From the NCBI GenBank assembly GCA_028821125.1, contig JAPPHD010000140.1, positions 1-55,071 on the forward strand: DNA of 55,071 nucleotides. The letters run 5' to 3'. Below, one piece after another: positions 39,511 to 47,558 of this stretch (positions are counted from its first letter, which is position 1; each line of letters begins with the position of its first letter). The translations under genes and the position numbers were made by a program. The stretch is from Gammaproteobacteria bacterium. GTDB taxonomy: Bacteria; Pseudomonadota; Gammaproteobacteria; Pseudomonadales; Azotimanducaceae. The notes under the pieces were generated by a model, which was not told the DNA's origin, made no database searches, and worked only from the letters and a program-made list of their open reading frames with translations.

Positions 39511-39680
39511 AAAAAGCCCTGACTCAAGGGATCGAACAGCTTGACCGCATAACGGTCCGGACCGACGTATTCAACGGCAAGCCGATTGTCCGTGACTTGC
39601 GCTTCGTCGCCAGACCTCAGCCGACAATCGCGCATGCCAATCGCTCCAGTAACGGAAACAGACAGTTGATTTTCGCCTAA
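39507..39680 (+). pseudogene. DUF433-like antitoxin fragment
   Basis: A short frame beginning at TTG 39,507, overlapping the previous stop, reads LDRITVRTDVFNGKPIVRDLRFV, close to the DUF433 N-terminus (LDRITxxPxVxGGKPxIRGTRIPV). It then loses similarity and ends at TAA. No toxin partner is present. Probably a remnant of a small mobile toxin-antitoxin gene. Confidence 0.4.
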
Positions 39681-39859
39681 CTTCATTTAAACACCCCATT
39701 GTTCTGTACTTTATTCGAACTAAAGACAGGCCTGTTTTGTCACGAAAAGTCAGTGCGGTTGACGTTCGAGCGAATCGTATGGGAGTAACGCCCCTGACCC
39801 GAAATCCGATTTGACTCTGACCCCAAATTCAGACTTTTCAAGAGTCGCCAGCGTGTCCC
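39681..39859. other. AT-richer spacer with short repeats
   Basis: Between the DUF433 stub and the convergent phosphotransferase subunit. It contains the 10-base palindrome ACAGGCCTGT (about 39,735-39,744) and an imperfect 22-base tandem pair, CTGACCCGAAATCC / CTGACCCCAAATTC, near 39,794 and 39,816. No gene is seen, and no standard intrinsic terminator, although the ACAGGCCTGTTTT stem-plus-T run could act as a weak one. Confidence 0.4.
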
Positions 39860-41548
39860 TTATGGCGGTGCCGGGCCGCCTGTCGGGCTTGCCTGGAGGA
39901 TTTCGACGATGCCGGTCGATCCGTCCATGCGGACCCGGTCGCCGGTGCGCAGGATATTGCTGCCGTTGCCGGTATTCATGACGCAGGGGATGCCCAGTTC
40001 ACGGGCCACCACGGCGCCGTGACTGAGCGAGCCGCCCATGTCGATGACCGCACCGGATGCAAGCATGAGCAAACCCGCCCAACTCGGATCCGTTGTCGGG
40101 CATACCAGGATTTCCCCTGATTCGATGCGCGCGTCGCCGTCAGAGCCGGTCAGCACGCGGACGCGCCCTTCAGCGATTCCCCGACTCACACCCATGCCGG
40201 CGATGGTTTTCGGCATTCCGGGTTCGCCCGTTTCCGCGTCCTCCGGCTTCGTCTCCTGTGGTTGCCTGTCGAGCGGTTTCGGGACCCCGCTGAAGCTGAA
40301 CGGCAATTCGATATTCAGATAGGTTTCCCGTTGCGCGATGCGCCGGGCGATCGTTTCGCGTAATGCCGCGGGGTCATCGCGAAACGCGGGGTCTGCAATC
40401 TCCGACAAGGTCAGGTGAAAGATGTGCCGGGCGGATTCCAGTGCCGCCGCGTTCGCCAGTCGATCCCCCAACGCCCGCGCGGCGCATCGCGCCGCATCGA
40501 TAACGCGCAGGAAACTGGCTTTGCTGGTCTCGCGCAATTGCACGAAGCGCCGGGCCAGGCCAAGGAGGAGCCTCGCCTTCGTGCGTTGCGCAACGGGTAG
40601 CTGCGCCAGGAACGACCGTTGCGCTTCGGCGCGCGAGCGTTCCCGGGCGCGCTGCAGGCTGCCTGGCGACTGTTCCTCCGGTCTTACGCGCATCTCCTCG
40701 ATCTGGCTCGCGAGCAGGGTGGGGTCTTCGCGCCACGAAGGCTCGGAGAGCTGCCCTTCCGCGGTTCCGTGGAAGCCGTGCCGCCGGATGAAGTCGTCCA
40801 GCCCCGTCCGGCCGTGCGCCACCTCCCACAGGTCATTGAGCACTTCCGTTTCGTCGATGCCGCGGGCGCCGGTTACCAGTTCGGTTTCGAGGCCGGGATG
40901 TCCGGCCGATGCCACAAGCCTCGCCAGGCGGGCGTAGAGCAGTCCCATGATCATGCCCGTTGCCATGTGGGTTTCCATGATGCGCACGAATCGGTCGTGG
41001 GCATCGACGATCGTATCCACGGCGCCTTCGATCGTCCGGGGCTTGCCCGCACCCACCGCGCGCGTCCACCAGCGATCGGTCTCGAGGCGCAGTGCCGCCT
41101 GCCTGCGGGGGAGCCACAGCGCCGTCCATAGCATTCGTGCAACGCGCGAGACCGGGAACCGGAAAGCGGGCCGGCGCCCGCCAACGGCGGGGCCGTCGCC
41201 GTCCTTGCTCATCATGACCTCTTCCATCGTGCTCCTGGAGTACAGCGGCACCCGGTCAAAGAACGGCTGTTGCGCGCCAAGGTTGATTGCCGCCTGGCCG
41301 AAGAACGCACCGAAGAAGAAGTCTTCCGGCCGCTCCGGCATTTTCACTTCGGAACGGCCACAGGCGCCCACGGCCCGGAAACCCCGGAGTACGCCCAGGT
41401 TGTTGGGCTCGAACCAGAACGTGAATCCCAGCGCGGTACAGACTCCCGGGATGGCCTCGGCGATGTTGTTGCGCGACCAGTTGGTGTGATCGGGCACGTT
41501 GAGATGAAGGGGGTCGAGGTCGGGTTTGCCCGATCCTGTGGGTTCCAT
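39860..41548 (-). CDS. Stand-alone PEP-utilising (swivelling histidine) subunit of a split dikinase-type phosphotransferase
   Basis: 562 residues. The N-terminus (NWSRNNIAEAIPGVCTALGF) matches the start of the central, substrate-binding domain of rifampicin phosphotransferase-like enzymes. A long helical region follows (about 60-430). The C-terminal swivelling domain has VCPTTDPSWAGLLMLASG, then MGGSLSHGAVVARELGIPCV with the phospho-accepting His510. No ATP-grasp domain is present; that part is the gene at 20,514. The gene is divergent to the small protein-Rieske operon, and operator d lies between them, tying this subunit to the oxygenase regulon. By analogy it would transfer a phosphoryl group to a hydroxyl on an organic substrate. 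Confidence 0.85.
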   Translation of the reverse strand: MEPTGSGKPDLDPLHLNVPDHTNWSRNNIAEAIPGVCTALGFTFWFEPNNLGVLRGFRAVGACGRSEVKMPERPEDFFFGAFFGQAAINLGAQQPFFDRVPLYSRSTMEEVMMSKDGDGPAVGGRRPAFRFPVSRVARMLWTALWLPRRQAALRLETDRWWTRAVGAGKPRTIEGAVDTIVDAHDRFVRIMETHMATGMIMGLLYARLARLVASAGHPGLETELVTGARGIDETEVLNDLWEVAHGRTGLDDFIRRHGFHGTAEGQLSEPSWREDPTLLASQIEEMRVRPEEQSPGSLQRARERSRAEAQRSFLAQLPVAQRTKARLLLGLARRFVQLRETSKASFLRVIDAARCAARALGDRLANAAALESARHIFHLTLSEIADPAFRDDPAALRETIARRIAQRETYLNIELPFSFSGVPKPLDRQPQETKPEDAETGEPGMPKTIAGMGVSRGIAEGRVRVLTGSDGDARIESGEILVCPTTDPSWAGLLMLASGAVIDMGGSLSHGAVVARELGIPCVMNTGNGSNILRTGDRVRMDGSTGIVEILQASPTGGPAPP

Positions 41549-41600
41549 ATTGACTTCCGGGCAATCCGGTTGAATGCTACTTCATCTACAATTATCCTTT

Positions 41601-41620
41601 CAATAGACGATAGTCTGTTG
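41601..41620. promoter_or_regulatory. Palindromic operator (site d) between divergent units
   Basis: CAATAGACGA-TAGTCTGTTG is a 20-base dyad with 8 of 10 arm positions paired. Its core TAGACG-AT-AGTCTG has the same spacing as the other sites. It lies 53 bases from the phosphotransferase start on one side and about 50 bases from the small-protein start on the other. Confidence 0.6.
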
Positions 41621-41672
41621 AGCAATGCCGGTTTCGATTACGGGATTGGATGCCGGTTTCAGGGATATGGAT

Positions 41673-42008
41673 ATGCCTGCCACTCGATTGCCGGAACGGT
41701 TCGCGGATCTTGAACCCTTCGTCGAAAAATGGGACCTGCCCGATATCAACAGCCGCTATTCCGCGCGGCTCTCGAGTTCCATGGACGACATGCAGGCGTT
41801 CAACGATGCCATGGTCGTTCGCGCCGAAGACATCAAGTCCTGGCTCGACGGCCGCGGTTTCGACCACTACACGGATGCGGACCGGTGCCTGGCACGCCTC
41901 ATGTTCGCTTATGCGGTGGTGGCGCAGTCCGTCGAGATCTACAAACAGCCCGCCGTGCCGGATGCGGGCAACCGCATGTTCGATGTCGTTCTCGAACCGA
42001 AAGTGTGA
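41673..42008 (+). CDS. Small protein of unknown function, paralogue of the protein at 22,536-22,868
   Basis: I chose ATG 41,673 (MPATRLPERF), with AGGG eight bases upstream, because it aligns with the paralogue's start; ATG 41,625 is only five bases from operator d and has no room for a ribosome site. The 111 residues share LPERF, EPFVEKWD, RYSARLSSSMDD, RAEDIKSWLD, DADRCLARLMFA, VEIYKQP and VPDAGN with the other copy. No known family is recognised. It is the first gene of the operon with the two Rieske alpha subunits. Confidence 0.8.
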   Translation: MPATRLPERFADLEPFVEKWDLPDINSRYSARLSSSMDDMQAFNDAMVVRAEDIKSWLDGRGFDHYTDADRCLARLMFAYAVVAQSVEIYKQPAVPDAGNRMFDVVLEPKV

Positions 42009-42076
42009 CCGTGACCGGGCCGGGTGCCGGTGGGTGAAGATTCGGCGGGTGACACGGGCCAGCAGAAGGAGTGCAA

Positions 42077-43399
42077 ATGTCTGAGAACTACTCGGTCGGT
42101 ATCGACCCGTCCGTGTTGGCGAAGGAACCGGACGAGAAATGGACCGACAAGTACCCGCGCATTGACAAGTCCCGGGTCAGCTACGAGAGCATGACCTCTC
42201 CGGAGTTCCACGAACTCGAACGGGAAGCCGTTTTCCGCCGCAACTGGCTCTACGCCGGGCGGGCCGAATGGGTTGACCGGCCCGGTCGGTTCTTCACCAA
42301 GGAATACGAGGTTCTCAGGAATTCGATCATCGTCGTGCACGGCCACGACGGCAATATCCGGGCTTTCTACAACGTCTGTCCGCACCGGGGCAACAAGCTG
42401 GTATGGAAAGACGAGCCGGGAGAACCCATCGAAGGGGTCTGCAAGCGCTTCTACTGCAAGTACCACGGCCTTGGTTACGGCACCGACGGGAAACTGGAGG
42501 TTCTGACCGACCGGGAATCCTGGTTCGGCGAACCGGGCAGGGAACTTGCGCTGGCGGAGGTGCCGCTGGAGTCCTGGAACGGCTTCCTGTTCGTCAACAT
42601 GAACCGGGCTGGGCCGGAACAGACGTTACGGGAGTTTCTGGGCGACTACTACTGGGAGGGTTTCGACTGGCCTTTCGAGAAACTCACCGAGCGCTTTGTG
42701 GCGCGGGGCGTGACACAGTGCAACTGGAAAGGCCTCATGGATGCGTTCAACGAGATCTATCACGGTGTCTACGTTCACAAGGAAGCCTTTCCCTATCTGC
42801 AGAAGATGAGTTTCGATGCACTGCAGGCCATGCACGTCAAGACGATGGCCCTGGTCGGAAAGCACGGCTTCTACATGTCACCGCGCAATCCCCAGGGCCT
42901 GTTCGTCACCGATATCGAACGGATTTCACAATGCACGGGCACTGGCCCGCAATACCCGGCCACCGAGGACCTCACAACGCTGCCGCCGGCCGCAAACCCG
43001 ATCCATACCGACGATTGGGGAACGAGCAGCCACTTCATCTTTCCCAACATCCAGATACAGTTCTACTATCCCAACTGGTATCTCGTGTATCAGTATTGGC
43101 CGTTGGCCTACAACAGGATGCGCTTCGAGATCGACTGCCACTATCAGCCGTCGCAGAACTTCTCCGAGCTGATGTCGCACTACGGCCATGTGGCAACCTT
43201 CTGGGATGCGGCGCTGCAGGACATCAACAACCTGGAGGCAACGCAGAAGGGCCTTGAAATGGGCGTATTCCAGGACTGGCCGCTGACCGATCAGGAACTC
43301 ATGATCCGGGGCTTTCACCGTCAGATATACGACCACGTCGCCCGGTACAGGGAGGAGCGGGGCAGGGACGACACCACCGTGCGGCCAGACGGAGCCTGA
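42077..43399 (+). CDS. Rieske non-heme iron oxygenase alpha subunit (first of pair)
   Basis: 440 residues from ATG 42,077, preceded by AAGGAG; a GTG six bases earlier is disfavoured. Rieske cluster ligands: C101 and H103 in VCPHRGNKL, C127 and H130 in FYCKYHGL. Catalytic iron histidines: H229 and H234 in NEIYHGVYVH. The residue normally Asp just before the first histidine (ND-x-YH) is Glu226 here. This bridging carboxylate relays electrons between subunits; glutamate at this site is known in carnitine monooxygenase CntA. The enzyme hydroxylates a ring or alkyl carbon using electrons from a ferredoxin, probably the one at 22,943. No beta subunit gene is present. Confidence 0.93.
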   Translation: MSENYSVGIDPSVLAKEPDEKWTDKYPRIDKSRVSYESMTSPEFHELEREAVFRRNWLYAGRAEWVDRPGRFFTKEYEVLRNSIIVVHGHDGNIRAFYNVCPHRGNKLVWKDEPGEPIEGVCKRFYCKYHGLGYGTDGKLEVLTDRESWFGEPGRELALAEVPLESWNGFLFVNMNRAGPEQTLREFLGDYYWEGFDWPFEKLTERFVARGVTQCNWKGLMDAFNEIYHGVYVHKEAFPYLQKMSFDALQAMHVKTMALVGKHGFYMSPRNPQGLFVTDIERISQCTGTGPQYPATEDLTTLPPAANPIHTDDWGTSSHFIFPNIQIQFYYPNWYLVYQYWPLAYNRMRFEIDCHYQPSQNFSELMSHYGHVATFWDAALQDINNLEATQKGLEMGVFQDWPLTDQELMIRGFHRQIYDHVARYREERGRDDTTVRPDGA

Positions 43400-43455
43400 C
43401 AGGAACGGCATGTCGTTGCCCTGACGACGAGCCATCGGGAGTTAGTCGCCGAACC

Positions 43456-44745
43456 ATGGACGGAAAGATCAAGACCCCACCCGAGAACCGCATCATCGCG
43501 GGCGGCGGAGCCTACGATCAGCGGCACTACGAAGACCATCCCGAACTCGGCACCGGCCTTGTCAGCTACGAGCATGCCATTTCGCCCCGCAGCTTCGAAC
43601 TGGAACGGGAAGCCCTGTTCCGGCGTTCCTGGATCAACGTCGGCCACGAACTGCGCCTTCCCAAAGTCGGGAGCTATTTCACCCGTGAGCTGGAGGTTCT
43701 GAATACTTCCATCATCGTGGTGCGCGGAAAAGACAGGAAAATCCGCGCTTTTCACAACGTCTGCCCGCACCGGGGCAATAAGCTCGTCTGGGAGGGCCAC
43801 CCGGCACAGGAGACTTCGGGCCGGACCATGGCGTTCTTCTGCAAGTACCACGGCCTCGGATATGCCCTGGACGGCAGTATGGAAGTGCTGCGCGACCCGG
43901 ACAACTGGTTCGGGTCCCAGGGCTGCGACCTGCACCTGGTGGAGGTGCCCGTCGAGCTGTGGAACGGCTTCATTTTCGCGAACTTCCAGCCTGGCGGTGC
44001 GAGCGAGTCACTGCGCGCCTACATGGGCGAGCACATCTTCTCGGCACTGGACGACATTCCGGTCGACCTCTATACCGACCACGTCCGCGGGCACGGCGAA
44101 ATCAGAAGCAACTGGAAGACCCTGCACGATGCGTTCTCGGAGGCCTGGCACGGCTCGGTGCTGCACAGCCAGGCCATGGTGACCATGCGCAACATCACCT
44201 TCAGGGCGCCGCCGTCGCGCTTCGACGGCCCGCACCGCACCGCCATCGCCTGCGGTACCGTGCCCGAAGGCGCATATACCTTCGATATCGAACGGATATC
44301 CCGGGCTTCCGTGACCGGCAGCCAGATACGGCCGGCCCATGAGATCGAGGCCCCCAAGGCGGCGTTCGGGCCCGACCTGCAGGACTGGGTGGCGGTGACC
44401 TTCACGGTCTTCCCCAACTTCCAACTACAGATCTACGCACCGGGCTGGATCAACACCTACAACTACTGGCCCCTGGCCCACAACCGCATGCGCTTCGAGA
44501 TCAACCAGTACTTCCAGCCGGCGCGCAACTTCTCGGAACTGTTCGCCCGCACCACCGGCATCGCCCTGGTGCTGGACAACGTGCTGCAGGACCTCGGGAT
44601 GCTGGAAGCGACCCAGCGGGGCCTGGAGTCCCGCGTCTACGACGCCTATCCGCTGATCGACGAAGAGCACAACATCCGGCACTTTCACAAGATGGTCGAT
44701 GAACGGATCAGGGCGTATCGGCAGGAACTCGGAGAGGATGGATGA
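43456..44745 (+). CDS. Rieske non-heme iron oxygenase alpha subunit (second of pair)
   Basis: 429 residues. C103 and H105 in VCPHRGNKL, C129 and H132 in FFCKYHGL form the Rieske site; H232 and H237 in SEAWHGSVLH are iron ligands, and the bridging position is again glutamate (Glu229). It is clearly a paralogue of the upstream gene, sharing the ELEREAxFRRxW and WNGF blocks and the RMRFEI-x-QP-x2-NFSEL region. Two alpha subunits in tandem could form a mixed trimer or act on successive positions of one substrate. It follows the first gene by 57 bases. Confidence 0.93.
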   Translation: MDGKIKTPPENRIIAGGGAYDQRHYEDHPELGTGLVSYEHAISPRSFELEREALFRRSWINVGHELRLPKVGSYFTRELEVLNTSIIVVRGKDRKIRAFHNVCPHRGNKLVWEGHPAQETSGRTMAFFCKYHGLGYALDGSMEVLRDPDNWFGSQGCDLHLVEVPVELWNGFIFANFQPGGASESLRAYMGEHIFSALDDIPVDLYTDHVRGHGEIRSNWKTLHDAFSEAWHGSVLHSQAMVTMRNITFRAPPSRFDGPHRTAIACGTVPEGAYTFDIERISRASVTGSQIRPAHEIEAPKAAFGPDLQDWVAVTFTVFPNFQLQIYAPGWINTYNYWPLAHNRMRFEINQYFQPARNFSELFARTTGIALVLDNVLQDLGMLEATQRGLESRVYDAYPLIDEEHNIRHFHKMVDERIRAYRQELGEDG

Positions 44746-44801
44746 ATACAGCACATCTTTCAGCACAATGCGCGTCGGCACGCAGCGTCATGCCCTAAAG
44801 T

Positions 44802-44825
44802 ATGCTATTTTGCACCAATAGTATG
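44802..44825. promoter_or_regulatory. Candidate ParD autoregulatory operator
   Basis: ATGCTATT-N7-AATAGTAT is a near-perfect inverted repeat directly upstream of the parD-like gene, as expected for ribbon-helix-helix autorepression. The stretch is visibly richer in A and T than the surroundings. Confidence 0.5.
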
Positions 44826-44853
44826 ACAGATGGTGAATTCCAAGGACGCCCAT

Positions 44854-45099
44854 ATGGCCACAGTTCGCAAAACCATCACGCTAACGGACCAGCAGGACGG
44901 CTGGATCAAGGCACAGGTCGCCAATGGTGACTACACCAGCGACAGCGAGTACTTTCGGGACCTGGTTCGTCAAGACCAGGAGAAGTTCAGGGCATTGAAG
45001 GCCGCCGTTGAGGAAGGAATCGCAAGCGGCCCGAGCACGCGAACGATAGACGACATTTGGGCCGAGGCGGAAGTGCGTAGCAGCGGCCCAGATGAGTAA
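44854..45099 (+). CDS. ParD-type ribbon-helix-helix antitoxin
   Basis: 81 residues from ATG 44,854 (MATVRKTITLTDQQDGWIK), which has AAGGA about eight bases upstream; a start 24 bases earlier is possible. The N-terminal strand-helix-helix (KTITLTDQQDGWIKAQV, SEYFRDLVRQDQE) is the DNA-binding domain, and the acidic C-terminus (about 60-81) would wrap the toxin. It overlaps the toxin gene by eight bases, typical of type II modules, and would be autoregulated through the upstream dyad. It lies just after the Rieske pair and is probably unrelated to catabolism. Confidence 0.88.
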   Translation: MATVRKTITLTDQQDGWIKAQVANGDYTSDSEYFRDLVRQDQEKFRALKAAVEEGIASGPSTRTIDDIWAEAEVRSSGPDE

Positions 45100-45382
45100 A
45101 TTCCGGCTCTCGCGTCGAGCGGCAACCGATCTCGAGAACATCGCCGGCTACACGATCAAGCGATTCGGCGTCGAGCAGGCCCGCGTTTATCGCGATTCGC
45201 TGAAATCGTGTTTTCAGCGACTGGCGAACAACCCGGAAATGGGTCGAAAGGCGGAACAACTGGCGCGCGGGCTGCGCCGCTTTGAACACCAGGCCCACAT
45301 CGTTTTCTACACAGTCGATGACAATGAGATATACGTTGTACGAGTTCTGCACTCTCGAATGGACGTTCGGCGCCACTTCTGA
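45092..45382 (+). CDS. ParE-type toxin
   Basis: 96 residues of the RelE/ParE superfamily: FRLSRRAATDLENIAGYTIKRFG, YRDSLKSCFQRLANNPEMGRK, FEHQAHIVFYTVDDNEIYVVRVLHSRMDVRRHF. The last segment with VLHxRMD is the ParE signature. ParE toxins poison DNA gyrase, and the adjacent antitoxin blocks this. The module may stabilise the accessory region. Confidence 0.9.
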   Translation: MSKFRLSRRAATDLENIAGYTIKRFGVEQARVYRDSLKSCFQRLANNPEMGRKAEQLARGLRRFEHQAHIVFYTVDDNEIYVVRVLHSRMDVRRHF

Positions 45383-45414
45383 GGCATAGGCGACGACCGA
45401 TGAGTGGCGTTTTC

Positions 45415-45425
45415 GACAGTCTGTC
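45415..45425. promoter_or_regulatory. Short palindrome upstream of a hydrolase gene
   Basis: GACAG-T-CTGTC is a perfect 11-base dyad shortly after the ParE stop and 153 bases before the hydrolase ATG. The core GACA-N3-TGTC resembles the shared operator (GACA-N2-TGTC) but the spacing differs, so it may be a variant site or coincidence. Confidence 0.3.
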
Positions 45426-45577
45426 ATCCTTCGACATCATCGTTTACCTGCTGCCAGCGGGAGCAACTGGTGGATGACCGGAACAGGGTGCACCGACGGC
45501 AATACGGAGAGGTCGAGTGAGTATGGGACACCCCAAAATCCCGACCGGATGATCAGGAGCAAACGGAATCAATCGAA

Positions 45578-46477
45578 ATGTCTGAAAATCAGGTAAACGC
45601 CGTATTGGAGCAGTTCAACGCGCTGCAATCCGGGTGGAACGAGGAAACCACGTTCGTCGATATGCGGCGTGACCTCGACTCTTTTTACGATTCGCTTGCA
45701 CAGGACATCGGCGCTCGGGTCGAAGCGGTATCGGTGATGGACGTGCCCTGCGAATCGACGACATTCGGGCCGGTCGACAACGGCCTCGTGATCGTCTATT
45801 TCCATGGTGGAGGCTACGTGGTTTCTTCGCCGCAAACGCACCGGGACATCGCGTCGCACCTCGCGAAGGCGGCCGGTGCCCGCGTAGTGAACGTCGGCTA
45901 TCGGCTTGCGCCCGAACATCGGTTTCCGGCGGCGCTGGAAGATGCGGAGGCCGTTTACCGTTCGCTGCTGGAAGACGGGTGCAACCCCGGGCGGGTCGTG
46001 CTCGCGGGCGACTCGGCGGGCGGCGGCCTGGCGGCAGCGTTGCTGGTCAAGCTGCGCGATGCGGGTGCGGAACTGCCGGCCGGAGCGGCCCTGCTTTGCC
46101 CCTGGGCCGATCTTGCCTGTGCGGGCGAGAGCTATGTGTCAAGGGCCGAACGCAGCCCGGTGGGCAACAGGGAGATGGGCCTCATGATGGGGCAACTGTA
46201 CCTCGGAGAGGACGGCGACACCGGGCATCCGCACGCATCGCCCGTCCATGCCGACCTCAACGGGCTACCGCCGCTGTTGATCCAGGCTTGCGAAAACGAA
46301 GTGTTCCTGGACGATGCCCGCACCCTTGCCCGCAATGCCGAGCAGGCCGGCGTCAGTGTGGAACTCAAGATATGGCCCGGCCTGTTTCACACCTGGCAGA
46401 TCTATGCCAGCGCGCTCGAGGAGGCGCGAACGGCCATCGGCGACGTGGCGAAGTTCATTGAGTCGGTCGTAACCTGA
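45578..46477 (+). CDS. Alpha/beta hydrolase, hormone-sensitive-lipase (esterase IV) family
   Basis: 299-residue cytoplasmic esterase. FHGGGYV is the oxyanion motif of the HSL family; YRLAPEHRFPAALEDAE follows it as usual. GDSAGGGLA holds the nucleophile, and the acid and histidine lie in the C-terminal third (NEVFLDDART, GLFHTWQ). It probably hydrolyses an ester or lactone formed by the monooxygenases. The 195-base upstream gap holds the short dyad listed separately but no clear promoter. Confidence 0.92.
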   Translation: MSENQVNAVLEQFNALQSGWNEETTFVDMRRDLDSFYDSLAQDIGARVEAVSVMDVPCESTTFGPVDNGLVIVYFHGGGYVVSSPQTHRDIASHLAKAAGARVVNVGYRLAPEHRFPAALEDAEAVYRSLLEDGCNPGRVVLAGDSAGGGLAAALLVKLRDAGAELPAGAALLCPWADLACAGESYVSRAERSPVGNREMGLMMGQLYLGEDGDTGHPHASPVHADLNGLPPLLIQACENEVFLDDARTLARNAEQAGVSVELKIWPGLFHTWQIYASALEEARTAIGDVAKFIESVVT

Positions 46478-46593
46478 GCTATTGGGGGGCAATGCCTCAG
46501 CCCGACCCGAGCACATTGCCCAGATGCGAAATTCGCCCGATCGTCAACCCTGTCCGCGCAATCGAGGTTCGGCGTCGGAAAGGAATTCAGAGC

Positions 46594-47382
46594 CTACCGT
46601 TCCTTGCCGATTACCTTGCGCATTTCGTTCAAACCGTCCTTTACGGCGTCGCGGGCGAACGACAGGGACTCGAGCGACAGCCATTCATCCAACAGCGGCG
46701 AAGCCGCGCGCAGGTTGTAGCTGAGAGCCCGCTTCGTCCAGCTCAGCATTCTGGGGTCGCGCCGGGCGAGATCCCGGGCAAAGTCGAGCGCCTCATCCAG
46801 CAGCGTGGCGTCATCGGTGACCACGCTGATCAACCCGATGCGCTCGGCCTCGGCGGCATCGATCGTGCTGGACTTGAACAGGTGATATTTCGCCTTCGCC
46901 GAACTGACCCCGCGCGCCGGCCACAGGAACGCATCGGGCGCCGGAAGGGCATTGATTCTGAGTTGGGAAGCGGTCAGCATCCTGGCCCCGCGCGCCATGA
47001 AGATCACGTCGCACAGGAGCGCAATACCAAGGCCGCCCCCCAGGACGTCCCCGTTTACGGCGGCGATCACCGGCTTGTGCAGGTCCATCAACCGCCGCAG
47101 TGCCGACGTGTACTGAACACTCGAGTCGATGGAGCGTTCCACGTCTTCATTGAATGTCCCGACCAGGTCGATATCGGCGCCCACCGAGAACGCCTGGCCC
47201 GCGCCGGTGACGACCACGACCCGCACGTTCGAGTCGTCCGCCAGTTGCAGCCAGAGCCGGTTGAGTTCACCGAGCAGCCGTTCATCGAGCGCATTTAAGC
47301 GCTTCGGGCGGTTCAGGGTCGCCAGCAGCACGCCGTCGTCGTGGCATTCGACAAGAATGTCCGAATATTGCGAATAGTCCAT
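46594..47382 (-). CDS. Enoyl-CoA hydratase/isomerase (crotonase) family protein
   Basis: 262 residues from ATG 47,382 (MDYSQYSDILVE); a TTG 36 bases upstream is less likely. The fold is clear: TLNRPKRLNALDERLL, VVVTGAGQAFSVGADI (oxyanion hole) and VNGDVLGGGLGIALLCD. However, the two glutamates that perform hydration in classical crotonases are absent: the first site reads GGGLGIAL and the second region LPAPDAFLWPARG. It may be an isomerase, hydrolase or another crotonase-fold enzyme. It is divergent to the first P450 gene with operator b between them. Confidence 0.85.
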   Translation of the reverse strand: MDYSQYSDILVECHDDGVLLATLNRPKRLNALDERLLGELNRLWLQLADDSNVRVVVVTGAGQAFSVGADIDLVGTFNEDVERSIDSSVQYTSALRRLMDLHKPVIAAVNGDVLGGGLGIALLCDVIFMARGARMLTASQLRINALPAPDAFLWPARGVSSAKAKYHLFKSSTIDAAEAERIGLISVVTDDATLLDEALDFARDLARRDPRMLSWTKRALSYNLRAASPLLDEWLSLESLSFARDAVKDGLNEMRKVIGKER

Positions 47383-47469
47383 CGGAAGTCTCTGCGAGTG
47401 TGAGTCAAATCGGGTCAAATTGGTGAAATGGCTTCCCGTGCGCCAAGCGCTTTACCGCGTACAGGTCAC

Positions 47470-47483
47470 TAGACATCTGTTGT
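47470..47483. promoter_or_regulatory. Palindromic operator (site b) between crotonase and P450 genes
   Basis: TAGACA-TC-TGTTGT shares its left arm exactly with sites a and e and keeps the two-base spacing. A longer dyad, AGACAT-N19-ATGTCT, also starts here. It is 76 bases upstream of the P450 ATG and 88 bases upstream of the divergent crotonase start. Confidence 0.5.
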
Positions 47484-47558
47484 TTCAACGATTGCATGTC
47501 TTGAGACGGGGTGTCAATATGGCTCGGCTTGCAAGTCACCGAACCGGGGGGAGTTGCC

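Noticed and set aside
39381-39686. 101-residue minus-strand frame over the end of the FAD dehydrogenase
   Set aside because: Shadow frame; the plus strand explains it as the dehydrogenase end and a DUF433 stub.
44854-45382. ParDE as part of the catabolic system
   Set aside because: It is a self-contained toxin-antitoxin module with its own dyad and AT-richer DNA; it is likely a passenger.
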